NCBI GenBank assembly: GCA_020719895.1
Contig: DYPM01000092.1
Coordinates: forward strand, 1-7,553
Reading direction: 5' to 3'
From: Sulfurovum sp.
GTDB taxonomy: Bacteria; Campylobacterota; Campylobacteria; Campylobacterales; Sulfurovaceae
Length of the DNA stretch: 7,553 nucleotides
In this document: in pieces, positions 1 through 6,322 of the stretch
Layout of the letters: each line of letters begins with the position of its first letter
Numbering within the stretch: the first letter of the stretch is position 1
The notes under the pieces: generated by a model
The model's input: only the letters and a program-made list of their open reading frames with translations
Told to the model about the DNA's origin: nothing
Databases searched by the model: none
Program-made: the position numbers and the translations under genes

Positions 1-243
1 GGGGTTTTTAGAGGTTCCCTTAAAGTAGTTGAGCCTTTCCTTGAGAGTTTCAAAGTATTTGAGTTTGATTATCGTGCCAGCTTTGTGTTTGCTAAAGAGA
101 AAGCACGATTTAAAAAAAGCGGTATGCTAATTGCAGATATGGATTTGATGATTGCAAGCATCTCTATTTCAAATGATTGTGTTTTAATGACAAACAATAT
201 GAAACATTTTCAGAGAGTCAATGGTTTGAAACTTTGGAAGTAA
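1..243 (+). CDS. vapC: VapC-type PIN-domain ribonuclease toxin, C-terminal part (5' end outside window)
   Basis: An open frame runs from the first base to a TAA stop at 241-243 and gives 80 residues without a start, so this is the back half of a protein usually about 130 residues long. The visible part has the C-terminal PIN signature: a lysine-rich helix, then GMLIADMDLMIAS (residues 41-53), whose Asp48 matches the conserved metal-binding acid of the DLLIA motif in VapC proteins, then VLMTNNMKHFQRVNGLKL (61-78), the usual end of VapC toxins. VapC proteins are Mg-dependent RNases that cut tRNA or rRNA and are held inactive by a VapB antitoxin encoded just upstream; that partner would lie before the window. 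The first catalytic acids are not visible, so activity cannot be judged. Family assignment is from motif recognition. Confidence 0.82.
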   Translation, partial: GVFRGSLKVVEPFLESFKVFEFDYRASFVFAKEKARFKKSGMLIADMDLMIASISISNDCVLMTNNMKHFQRVNGLKLWK

Positions 244-299
244 ATTTTTGCTTTTGGAAAACTCTAAACGCGCACAGATTGTCAGCACTGCGTAAGAGT

Positions 300-334
300 G
301 CGACTCAACTCAAAAGGTGTTGCGTCGCTTTTTT
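300..334 (+). terminator. Rho-independent terminator for the vapC-like gene
   Basis: Arm GCGAC (300-304), a T/C mismatch, then CAAC (306-309) pairs with GTTG (319-322) and GTCGC (324-328). The loop is about nine bases, and six T residues follow directly at 329-334. The T-run is only on the plus strand, so it would stop transcripts coming from the vapC side. It lies 57 bases after the vapC stop and covers the stop and last nine codons of the convergent transglutaminase gene. Confidence 0.65.
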
Positions 335-2248
335 GATCTCTGCTTTGAGTTGTAGAAGTGTGTTGGGTTGTGCTATTTTTTGGTAGCGTATTTGATGATA
401 GAGGAGATTTATAGTCTCTAAAGGAAGTTGATGCTCGTGACAAAGTCGCTCAAAGTAGTGATTGAGACTCTCTGATGGATCTTTGGGATAACCTTTTTTT
501 GCCAATAGATCAAACAACGGACTCAAAACGCATAGCTCTTTGGGTCTGCACTGCATTCGACGAAATATCCACCACGCTACAAAAAGTAACACCACAAAAA
601 GCAAAAAGAAACCGATAAATTTCAATACAAAAAAAGTATCAGATTTGAAATAAGAGTAGAGTTTTTTTTGGGAGAGAACACTGTACTCCAAAATCCACGT
701 GTCCACTTGGTATTTAATATAGTGAAGATAGAGTGAGAGTTTGTCCCACTCGTTTTGTTGATTCTCTGCATTTTGTTCGGTTTGGTTTGTGGTTTCTATG
801 CCGTCTTGAATCACACTCGCCAATGAAGTTGTCTCTACGCGTTGCCACGCACTGTCGATATAGACTTCTACCCATGCGTGAGCATCTTTTTGGCGGACAA
901 TGAGATAGTTTTGGATGCTGTCGCCTCCATTGGGTCTGTAGCCTGTGACGATACGCGATGGAATCCCTGCCATACGACAAAGTGTCGCAAAGGCTGAAGC
1001 AAAATGCGTACAGTAGCCTTTTTTTGTATCAAAAAGAAAACTATCCGTAGCGTTTTTGAGATCAAAAGCATCAGGTTTGAGAGTGTATGTAAGATATTGT
1101 GAGCGAAATAGATTGCTGATGGCTACAAGACGCTCTTTTGGAATATCCGTGGAGGCATTGATTTTTCGTATTGCTGCAATACTTTTGGGATTACGCATCG
1201 GATCAAACGCTAACGCAATATGAAGTAGATACGCGCTAAGAGAAGTTTCGATGCTTTCTCCAATATGAGATGTGGCTTTGTAGAGTATCGGTTCGTCGAT
1301 ATTTTTGTCCACCTTAAACTCAAGGTCATAATCTGTTTTGGCTTTAGTAGTTGTCTCATACGGTATATCAAGGAGATAGAGCCACTTTTTATTGGTCGGA
1401 TAAAGTGTCACTTTGTAGTGAGTGAGAGTGTGATCTGCATAATACTTTTGAGGAACGCTTGATTTTGGTTTTATCTGCAATGGAATCCACGTGTTTTCTT
1501 TTTGGATATAAAGCACACTGCCACGAAAATAGAGTTGATGCATTGGCGGTATCGCACCTTCAAATCCTACTTCCATCACAATACGATTTGAGGGTACCAA
1601 AAGTCCTTCATTGTCAATATGCATTACGCCATCGTGTCCTGAGTGTTTGACAATCTCACCTTTAAATCCATAAGTAGCATGCTCAAAAGAGATACGTGGA
1701 AAAAAGATAAAAAAAAGCACCATCATTGGAAGTGAAATCAGATAAAAAAGTGTCGCAACCCTTAAAACAGCTCGTATCTCTGTACGCATAATCGCCCACA
1801 TAAGCACCAAAAGCAGAAGATACACTTCAAGAATGACATAAATCAACATTCCAATCGAATGAAAAAAGAAGAGACTCAAAGCCATCAGTAACGCAGGAGA
1901 TAATTTGAGATAGAAGTTGATCGTTCGCGTAAGTCTCTGAAGTGCTACTGCTATAAGCAACAGATAGATGAGCAACTCCACAAAAAGTCTAAGCCTTGAA
2001 AGTCCAGAAAAACTAAAACTCCCATAGAGACTCAAAAAAACAGCAACGCCTCCAAGTAGCATCAGCATCAAAACTCTTTTTGTGGAAGGAATATCTCCTT
2101 TGATAATCAAAAAAAGTGCAATTGCTACAAAAAAAAGCATAGGAGTTTTGAGAATCAAAAAAATCGGCAATATCACAACGATATAAGCAATATCAAGAAG
2201 TTGGAGAGGTGTGGGTTTAGTAGGCAGCCAATGTGGTAAGGATTGCAT
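305..2248 (-). CDS. Membrane-anchored transglutaminase-like protein (TgpA / DUF3488 type)
   Basis: From the chosen ATG this is 647 residues. A longer frame reaches back to 2389, but that start would lie deep inside the DUF58 gene. The ATG at 2248 has AAAGGA nine bases upstream and overlaps the DUF58 3' end by 32 bases, which suggests translational coupling. Layout: about six or seven hydrophobic helices in residues 16-184, a large presumably periplasmic region, a transglutaminase core around 380-475, a single C-terminal helix (about 542-562) and a soluble tail that resembles the DUF4129 end of TgpA proteins (LLAKKGYPKDPSESLNHYFE). The nucleophile is Cys413 in KKGYCTHFASAF and the histidine is His457 in DAHAWVEVY. 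The third position, normally Asp in a W-x-x-VDPT context, reads WQRVETT, giving Glu472. Family members fold like papain-type cysteine proteases or transglutaminases; the substrate here is unknown. It is the last gene of the moxR operon. Confidence 0.9.
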   Translation of the reverse strand: MQSLPHWLPTKPTPLQLLDIAYIVVILPIFLILKTPMLFFVAIALFLIIKGDIPSTKRVLMLMLLGGVAVFLSLYGSFSFSGLSRLRLFVELLIYLLLIAVALQRLTRTINFYLKLSPALLMALSLFFFHSIGMLIYVILEVYLLLLVLMWAIMRTEIRAVLRVATLFYLISLPMMVLFFIFFPRISFEHATYGFKGEIVKHSGHDGVMHIDNEGLLVPSNRIVMEVGFEGAIPPMHQLYFRGSVLYIQKENTWIPLQIKPKSSVPQKYYADHTLTHYKVTLYPTNKKWLYLLDIPYETTTKAKTDYDLEFKVDKNIDEPILYKATSHIGESIETSLSAYLLHIALAFDPMRNPKSIAAIRKINASTDIPKERLVAISNLFRSQYLTYTLKPDAFDLKNATDSFLFDTKKGYCTHFASAFATLCRMAGIPSRIVTGYRPNGGDSIQNYLIVRQKDAHAWVEVYIDSAWQRVETTSLASVIQDGIETTNQTEQNAENQQNEWDKLSLYLHYIKYQVDTWILEYSVLSQKKLYSYFKSDTFFVLKFIGFFLLFVVLLFVAWWIFRRMQCRPKELCVLSPLFDLLAKKGYPKDPSESLNHYFERLCHEHQLPLETINLLYHQIRYQKIAQPNTLLQLKAEIKKATQHLLS

Positions 2249-3086
2249 CGATAGAGTTCCTTTGGGAATAGAGAGTTTGAGACGGCATCTGTACAGCAAA
2301 ATCCAACTTTTGTGCTTCACACTGAAGTATCCAAAGCGTAAGTTGGCTAAGACGCTCTTCGTCACTCTCTCCTGCTCGCACAAAATCAAAAGTCAAACGT
2401 TCCAGCGGTATTTCGTGAGTGAATTTTTTGATTGCACTATTGCCTTTGGCTACTGATGGCCAATGGATACGTGAAGCGTGAGTGCGTCCTGCATCAGGCA
2501 AAATGCCGTCAAAATCACTCTCTTCTCCAAATCTTCCAGTTTGTTTTGCCAAAAAACTCTCTAACGATTCACCTTTGGGCATAGGATAAACCATCACCGA
2601 CATTGACGTTTCGACAGGCAACACAAATCGTATCGTAGCAATCGGAAAAATGGTATCAAGAGTACATCCTTTGATATCTGTTTCTCCGCGTTTGTTTGGC
2701 GTAAAAGGAAGTTTGACAATGGTTTTTTGGTGCGGTGGAAGCTCGGACAAAAAAACGGTTTGGTCGTGACATTTGAGATTGAGTGCATAACTGGCAAATG
2801 ATTTGTTGGCATAGAGTTCAAAGTGAAGAGATCCCTCTTCTTTGGCAAAAATACGTTGCCCTTTGACAAGCGTAGTTTGGAGTAGAACCAAATTACGTAA
2901 TGCAAAAGGACTCGCAAAAAGAGCAAACGAAAAAACAAAAAAAAGCACAATATAAACCAAATTAAAATTGTGCATATACGCTTCAAAAAAAAGACCAAAA
3001 ATCAAAACTACTAACAAAAACGAACCAAAAGTGGCACGTTGTTTGATTTTTCTACGCGTCTGGATGAGTATTTTCGGAGATAACAT
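2217..3086 (-). CDS. DUF58 domain membrane protein
   Basis: With the ATG at 3086 the product is 289 residues; an in-frame TTG at 3101 would add five. Neither start has a strong ribosome site, and both lie inside the 3' end of moxR (overlap 35 or 50 bases), so coupled translation is likely. A basic N-terminus (RRKIKQR) precedes two hydrophobic helices (about 20-36 and 42-60), followed by a beta-rich region and then the DUF58 signature: RFGEESDFDG (185-194), and RIHW (206-209) with VAKGN and KKFTHE after it. This corresponds to the family pattern of G-x-E-F, a GD-type turn, R-x-I-x-W-K and an acidic residue; here Pro follows the Trp where Lys is usual. It is a short family version. DUF58 proteins are regularly encoded between MoxR ATPases and transglutaminases and are thought to be MoxR clients or partners; the molecular role is not established. 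Confidence 0.88.
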   Translation of the reverse strand: MLSPKILIQTRRKIKQRATFGSFLLVVLIFGLFFEAYMHNFNLVYIVLFFVFSFALFASPFALRNLVLLQTTLVKGQRIFAKEEGSLHFELYANKSFASYALNLKCHDQTVFLSELPPHQKTIVKLPFTPNKRGETDIKGCTLDTIFPIATIRFVLPVETSMSVMVYPMPKGESLESFLAKQTGRFGEESDFDGILPDAGRTHASRIHWPSVAKGNSAIKKFTHEIPLERLTFDFVRAGESDEERLSQLTLWILQCEAQKLDFAVQMPSQTLYSQRNSIDAILTTLAAY

Positions 3087-3978
3087 TACGCAATCTTTCA
3101 ATGGTAGTTTTCCCTTCGGTAAATTTCAGACGATGCAAACACACATAAGGTGCGACAGTCGTCACATCATCAGGTATAGCGTAGTTTCTGCTATGAAGAT
3201 ACGCCCAAGCACGACTCATTGATGCGAGCGCCAATGCACCACGCGTAGAAAGACCGTGTACAAAGTACGCACCGTTTCGACTCAGTGCGATAATCGACTG
3301 AAGATAATCAAGCAACGCATCACTAAGATGAACCTGCGTAACTTCGCTTTGCATCGCAAGAAGCTCTTGTGTTGTAAATGGAGGCGAAATATCAATTGAT
3401 TTTGGTTTTTGACGGCTTAAAATCGCTCTTTCGGCTTCATATTCTGGATAACCAATACGAAGTGCACAAATAAATCTATCAAGTTGAGAATCGGGAAGTC
3501 TAAATGTACCAACCTCTTCATAAGGGTTTTGAGTTCCCATCACAAAAAAAGGCTCTTGTAGCGTATAGACCTCTCTATCAATCGAAATGCGTCCCTCTTC
3601 CATGGCTTCTAAAAGGGCTGATTGGGTTTTGGGCATAGAGCGGTTGATTTCATCTGCCAATAAAAACTGTGTAAAAATCGGTCCTTTTTTGAAGACAAAA
3701 TCACTCTTTTTTTGATCAAAATAGTTGACTCCCAAAATATCAGAGGGCAAAAGATCGCTGGTAAACTGTATTCTTCCAAACTCCAACCCCAATACTGACG
3801 CTAAAGCACGAGCAAGAGTGGTTTTACCAACTCCTGGAATATCCTCCACAAGAAGATGTCCTTTGGCAAAAAATGCAGCAAGTGTGAGAGTAATACTCTC
3901 TTCTTTGCCGTAAAGTTGCGAAGCAATTGCGGTGATTAATGGTGTGAATTTAGTATCAAGTGTGTTCATAAGTTTCAT
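3052..3978 (-). CDS. moxR: MoxR-family AAA+ ATPase
   Basis: 308 residues, normal for the family. Walker A is EDIPGVGKTT (45-54, with Lys52), Walker B is LLADEINR (106-113, Asp109 and Glu110), sensor 1 is MGTQNP (147-152), the arginine-finger segment is DSQLDRF (163-169), and sensor 2 is STRGA (244-248) in the C-terminal lid. All catalytic elements look intact. MoxR ATPases act as chaperone-like remodelers, often for von Willebrand-type or membrane partners encoded next door, here the DUF58 and transglutaminase genes. It is the first gene of the operon. The start at 3978 has no clear Shine-Dalgarno; an ATG three codons in (3969) is no better. The start overlaps the stop of a tiny upstream frame (ATGA), so re-initiation is possible. 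Family is certain; the client is inferred from context. Confidence 0.95.
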   Translation of the reverse strand: MKLMNTLDTKFTPLITAIASQLYGKEESITLTLAAFFAKGHLLVEDIPGVGKTTLARALASVLGLEFGRIQFTSDLLPSDILGVNYFDQKKSDFVFKKGPIFTQFLLADEINRSMPKTQSALLEAMEEGRISIDREVYTLQEPFFVMGTQNPYEEVGTFRLPDSQLDRFICALRIGYPEYEAERAILSRQKPKSIDISPPFTTQELLAMQSEVTQVHLSDALLDYLQSIIALSRNGAYFVHGLSTRGALALASMSRAWAYLHSRNYAIPDDVTTVAPYVCLHRLKFTEGKTTIERLRNVISENTHPDA

Positions 3979-4010
3979 TTTTTCATTTTAATTTTGAAGA
4001 GCAAAGCCAT
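3975..4010 (-). other. Possible 11-codon leader ORF overlapping the moxR start
   Basis: An ATG at 4010 opens a frame reading MALLFKIKMKK and ends at TGA 3975-3977. That stop shares two bases with the moxR ATG, an ATGA arrangement typical of coupled translation. It has no recognisable Shine-Dalgarno of its own. It could be chance; it is listed because moxR itself lacks an obvious ribosome site. Confidence 0.2.
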
Positions 4011-4048
4011 TCAAGCTACGCTAACGCTAAGTTTTCCTCTTTAGTTGA

Positions 4049-4122
4049 TGTCGATTTTTTCTAAGACGATTTGATTATATCAAAAGGCGTAAATGAAAGA
4101 TAAATCAATATACAAATCGACA
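4049..4122. repeat. Long-spaced inverted repeat TGTCGATTT / AAATCGACA
   Basis: TGTCGATTT at 4049-4057 is repeated in inverse orientation as AAATCGACA at 4114-4122, a perfect nine-base match separated by 56 bases. The pair brackets the moxR -10 box. It could be two half-operators for a looping regulator or chance; no known factor is recognised. Confidence 0.35.
4074..4082 (-). promoter_or_regulatory. Promoter of the moxR-DUF58-transglutaminase operon (extended -10)
   Basis: The minus strand reads TGATATAAT, a consensus extended -10. No clear -35 exists, only T-rich sequence upstream, as is common in Campylobacterota. A transcript would begin near 4067 and have a leader of about 90 bases before moxR. 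Confidence 0.55.
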
Positions 4123-4171
4123 CCAAACATTAATAAAAAATCTAAAATATCAGTAAAAAAGCTTAAAGCAG

Positions 4172-4177
4172 TATAAT
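4172..4177 (+). promoter_or_regulatory. -10 box of a promoter reading toward the TonB-dependent receptor
   Basis: Perfect TATAAT at 4172-4177 after AT-rich sequence, without a recognisable -35. Initiation would fall near 4184, leaving an untranslated leader of about 210 bases before the receptor ATG at 4397. Confidence 0.5.
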
Positions 4178-4184
4178 CGCACCG

Positions 4185-4361
4185 ATGAAACATCTTCGAG
4201 GCTACAAAAGACGCTACTTCTCTCTTGCGATTATCGCAATGTACTCTACGCTACACAAACTCGCGCGCCGTGATAGCAACTATCAATACCACACTACAGC
4301 CTTTGATCAGCCCGAACACAAAACTTCTCCACCGCTATTTTTATTTCTTTTTCGACTTTAA
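4185..4361 (+). CDS. Unassigned small ORF in the receptor leader (58 codons)
   Basis: The ATG at 4185 lies about eight bases after the TATAAT box and opens 58 codons ending at TAA 4359-4361. The product starts MKHLRGYKRRYFSLAIIAMY, with a basic N-terminus, one short hydrophobic stretch, a polar middle and a hydrophobic end (PPLFLFLFRL). I do not recognise it. There is no Shine-Dalgarno, and the expected transcription start is so close that it would have to be leaderless. It may be a leader peptide, a decayed gene or a chance frame through a structured leader; the last is at least as likely as a real gene. Confidence 0.2.
   Translation: MKHLRGYKRRYFSLAIIAMYSTLHKLARRDSNYQYHTTAFDQPEHKTSPPLFLFLFRL
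4225..4239. promoter_or_regulatory. Palindrome TTGCGAT-T-ATCGCAA, possible operator or leader hairpin
   Basis: Perfect 7+1+7 inverted repeat about 40 bases after the predicted transcription start. As DNA it has the symmetry of a dimeric repressor site; as RNA it could form a five-pair stem with an AUUAU loop. Confidence 0.35.
4271..4285. promoter_or_regulatory. Palindrome TGATAG-CAA-CTATCA, possible operator or leader hairpin
   Basis: Perfect 6+3+6 inverted repeat, 46 bases after the first palindrome measured start to start. It could form a small stem-loop in the receptor mRNA leader. No known binding protein is recognised. Confidence 0.3.
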
Positions 4362-4396
4362 ATTCAAATCAAACTTTTTATCCAAAGGAAATATTA

Positions 4397-6229
4397 ATGA
4401 AACATACTATTGCACTCTATCCATCTGTTTTTGTATTGCTTTTGCAATCAATGAATGCAACTGAAATTTTACCAATTACAGTCATTTCTGCAACACAAAC
4501 ACTACAACCTCTCAATCAGACCACTTCTGATACTACAATCATCACAGCATCAGAGCTGGAAGAAAAACATACGCTTTGGCTCAAAGATGCACTTCAATTT
4601 ACGAATGGAATAAGCACGACTCAAACAGGAGCAGTCGGACAAATGGTTTCACTCTATCAACGCGGAATGGACACCAAACATACATTGGTATTGGTCGATG
4701 GTGTGAAATTTAATGATCCATCAGTCTCTCAAGCACAAATTGAATTTCTCTCTTTGTTTGATATTGATCATATCGAAATCATACAAGGTGCTCAAAGTGG
4801 TATTTGGGGAGCAGATGCTACAGCTGGAGTGATTAATATCATCACAAAAAATCCCACAAAACCACAAACGACTTTTCACGCAGAAGTAGGCGAAAATGAA
4901 TCAAAACAATTCAGTGCAGTCTATGCAAATACATACAAAAAACTCTCTTATAAAATAGGAATCAATCGCTTTAGTGCAGATGGAATTTCATCTCAAACAG
5001 ATACAACGTCTCACAAAAAAAAGTATGAAAATGAAACTGATCCTATCTATAATCGCACTATTTTTGGAAAACTTCATTGGCAGTTTTTAGATGAGCAGTC
5101 GCTTCTTTTTTCTTTTGAAAATATCAAACACAATACAGAGTATGATAAACCTATTTTTGATATGACAACTTTCAAAAGTGTACCTCAACCAAATTCTATA
5201 GGATATAAGATCGAAAATAGTATCAAACTCTCTCATCTTGAATATCGCTTTTCTACATCGCCTCATGATATTGTGTTTTATCTCAATCAAAGCCGTTTTG
5301 ACAAAGAGGATCTGCTTGGTTACCAAACTCATTTTAAAGCATTGATTGATGAGTTCGGCGGACATTACACTTATCGTTATGCAGAAAACTCCTCTATGAT
5401 TACAGGAATTACACAACAAAAAAGCAAAGATGAAATAAAAAAAAGAGATTACACAGACAATGCTCTTTTTGCTACGAACACTACTGTATGGCAACAGTTT
5501 GTCTTCACCCAATCACTACGTTATGACAGCTATGATGATGTATTTAAGAGTAAAACCACTGGCAAGTTGGGTGTAAAATATCTCTTTTCTCAATCGATAA
5601 ATCTTTTTAGTAATATCGGTACAGGCTACAAATCTCCCTCAATGTATGATTTGAGTGTAGCAAGCAAAACACTCAAGCCTGAAAGCAGTCAAACATTTGA
5701 TATGGGTTTTGAGTATGATCACTTTAGAGCAGTTTATTTTGACAATACTATCACTGATCTTATCGACTACACTTTTGATTTTTCTACATATCAATCAACT
5801 GCTTTCAATAGTGATGGCAAATCTCACTTCAAAGGAATTGATATAAGTTATGACCGTTCTTTGACAAAATCTCTTTTTGCAAAACTCAACTACAGCTATC
5901 TTGATGCTAAAGACAAAGAGAAAAAAACATTTGCCAATCGTCCCAAAGAGAAAGTTTCGATTGCATTGGATTATAATTTAGAGAGTTATCATTTTGGTTT
6001 TAATGGTTTTTATATAGGAGAGAGAGATGGAGTTTCATTTGCCGACTACACAAAAAGAGTCGATACAGGCAATTATATGATTTTAAATGCGGTACTCAAC
6101 TACAACTACGATGAGAATATTATGGCGTATGCAAAACTTGACAATATATTTGACAAATCTTATATAGAAGTAGATGGATACAGTACGCTTGGAAGCACAT
6201 TTTATATAGGTACAACGATTACGTTTTGA
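4397..6229 (+). CDS. TonB-dependent outer membrane receptor, BtuB-like
   Basis: 610 residues. The start is well supported by AAAGGA at 4384-4389, seven bases before the ATG. A signal peptide (residues 1-21, ending SMNA) is followed by a likely TonB box in EILPITVISATQT, a plug domain (about 40-151) with LVLVDGVKFNDP and GIWGADATAGVINIITK, then a beta-barrel to the C-terminus. Barrel hallmarks include GTGYKSPSMYDL, LKPESSQTFDMGFEYD and the closing DNIFDKSYIEVDGYSTLGS, with terminal Phe as in most outer membrane barrels. Size and the plug style match the BtuB / vitamin B12 branch more than the larger siderophore receptors, so cobalamin, a related corrinoid or another metal chelate is plausible. 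The substrate is not proven, since no periplasmic binding protein, ABC transporter or TonB-ExbBD genes are adjacent. It is transcribed alone, away from moxR and toward nusA. Confidence 0.92.
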   Translation: MKHTIALYPSVFVLLLQSMNATEILPITVISATQTLQPLNQTTSDTTIITASELEEKHTLWLKDALQFTNGISTTQTGAVGQMVSLYQRGMDTKHTLVLVDGVKFNDPSVSQAQIEFLSLFDIDHIEIIQGAQSGIWGADATAGVINIITKNPTKPQTTFHAEVGENESKQFSAVYANTYKKLSYKIGINRFSADGISSQTDTTSHKKKYENETDPIYNRTIFGKLHWQFLDEQSLLFSFENIKHNTEYDKPIFDMTTFKSVPQPNSIGYKIENSIKLSHLEYRFSTSPHDIVFYLNQSRFDKEDLLGYQTHFKALIDEFGGHYTYRYAENSSMITGITQQKSKDEIKKRDYTDNALFATNTTVWQQFVFTQSLRYDSYDDVFKSKTTGKLGVKYLFSQSINLFSNIGTGYKSPSMYDLSVASKTLKPESSQTFDMGFEYDHFRAVYFDNTITDLIDYTFDFSTYQSTAFNSDGKSHFKGIDISYDRSLTKSLFAKLNYSYLDAKDKEKKTFANRPKEKVSIALDYNLESYHFGFNGFYIGERDGVSFADYTKRVDTGNYMILNAVLNYNYDENIMAYAKLDNIFDKSYIEVDGYSTLGSTFYIGTTITF

Positions 6230-6247
6230 TCTCTATAGGCTACATTT

Positions 6248-6304
6248 TAGATTGTTTCTCGCAAAGACGGAAGTCGTCCTTGCGAACGTTGCCACGGCAA
6301 TCTA
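6248..6304. repeat. REP-like inverted-repeat element between convergent genes
   Basis: Outer arms TAGATTG (6248-6254) and CAATCTA (6298-6304) enclose an inner hairpin, TCGCAAAGACG (6259-6269) with CGTCCTTGCGA (6275-6285), 10 of 11 pairs matched around a GAAGT loop. A second small hairpin, TTGCC-AC-GGCAA (6289-6300), lies beside it. The sequence resembles the short dispersed palindromes with CAATCT ends and a TTGCGA core seen between genes in many bacteria. It fills most of the 93-base gap and could act as a bidirectional transcription stop, though no clean T-run follows either way. Confidence 0.55.
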
Positions 6305-6322
6305 TGTTTTTGAGAAGTTTTT

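Larger units (their letters stand above)
3979..4396. other. Divergent regulatory region between moxR and the TonB-dependent receptor
   Basis: About 420 bases with no convincing conserved gene. It contains the moxR leader with a TACGCTAACGCTA stretch (4018-4030), an extended -10 promoter on the minus strand, a long-spaced inverted repeat, an AT-rich core (about 4085-4160), a plus-strand -10 box, and a leader of about 210 bases for the receptor gene. The leader part from 4185 to about 4330 is visibly richer in G+C than the surroundings. I looked for cobalamin, TPP and molybdenum-cofactor riboswitch cores and for an obvious Fur box and saw none. Confidence 0.6.

Noticed and set aside
285..301. 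GCACT/AGTGC hairpin as a terminator for the minus-strand operon
   Set aside because: The stem is only five pairs, and no T-run follows on the minus strand.
177..386. 69-codon plus-strand frame crossing the vapC end and terminator
   Set aside because: It overlaps the vapC frame, reads through a terminator and is antisense to the transglutaminase end; no protein features.
2249..2389. N-terminal extension of the transglutaminase frame up to 2389
   Set aside because: It lies wholly inside the DUF58 gene, has no family resemblance, and the ATG at 2248 has a good ribosome site and starts just before the first membrane helices.
4178..4396. Cobalamin riboswitch ahead of the BtuB-like receptor
   Set aside because: The conserved GCCACTG-type core and the other B12-box elements are not present on either strand.
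4225..4464. 79-codon plus-strand frame running into the receptor gene
   Set aside because: It starts with TTG inside a palindrome, overlaps the receptor signal peptide in another frame and encodes a low-complexity aromatic product.
5087..5512. 141-codon minus-strand frame inside the receptor gene
   Set aside because: It is antisense to a clear TonB-dependent receptor, and the predicted protein shows no family features.
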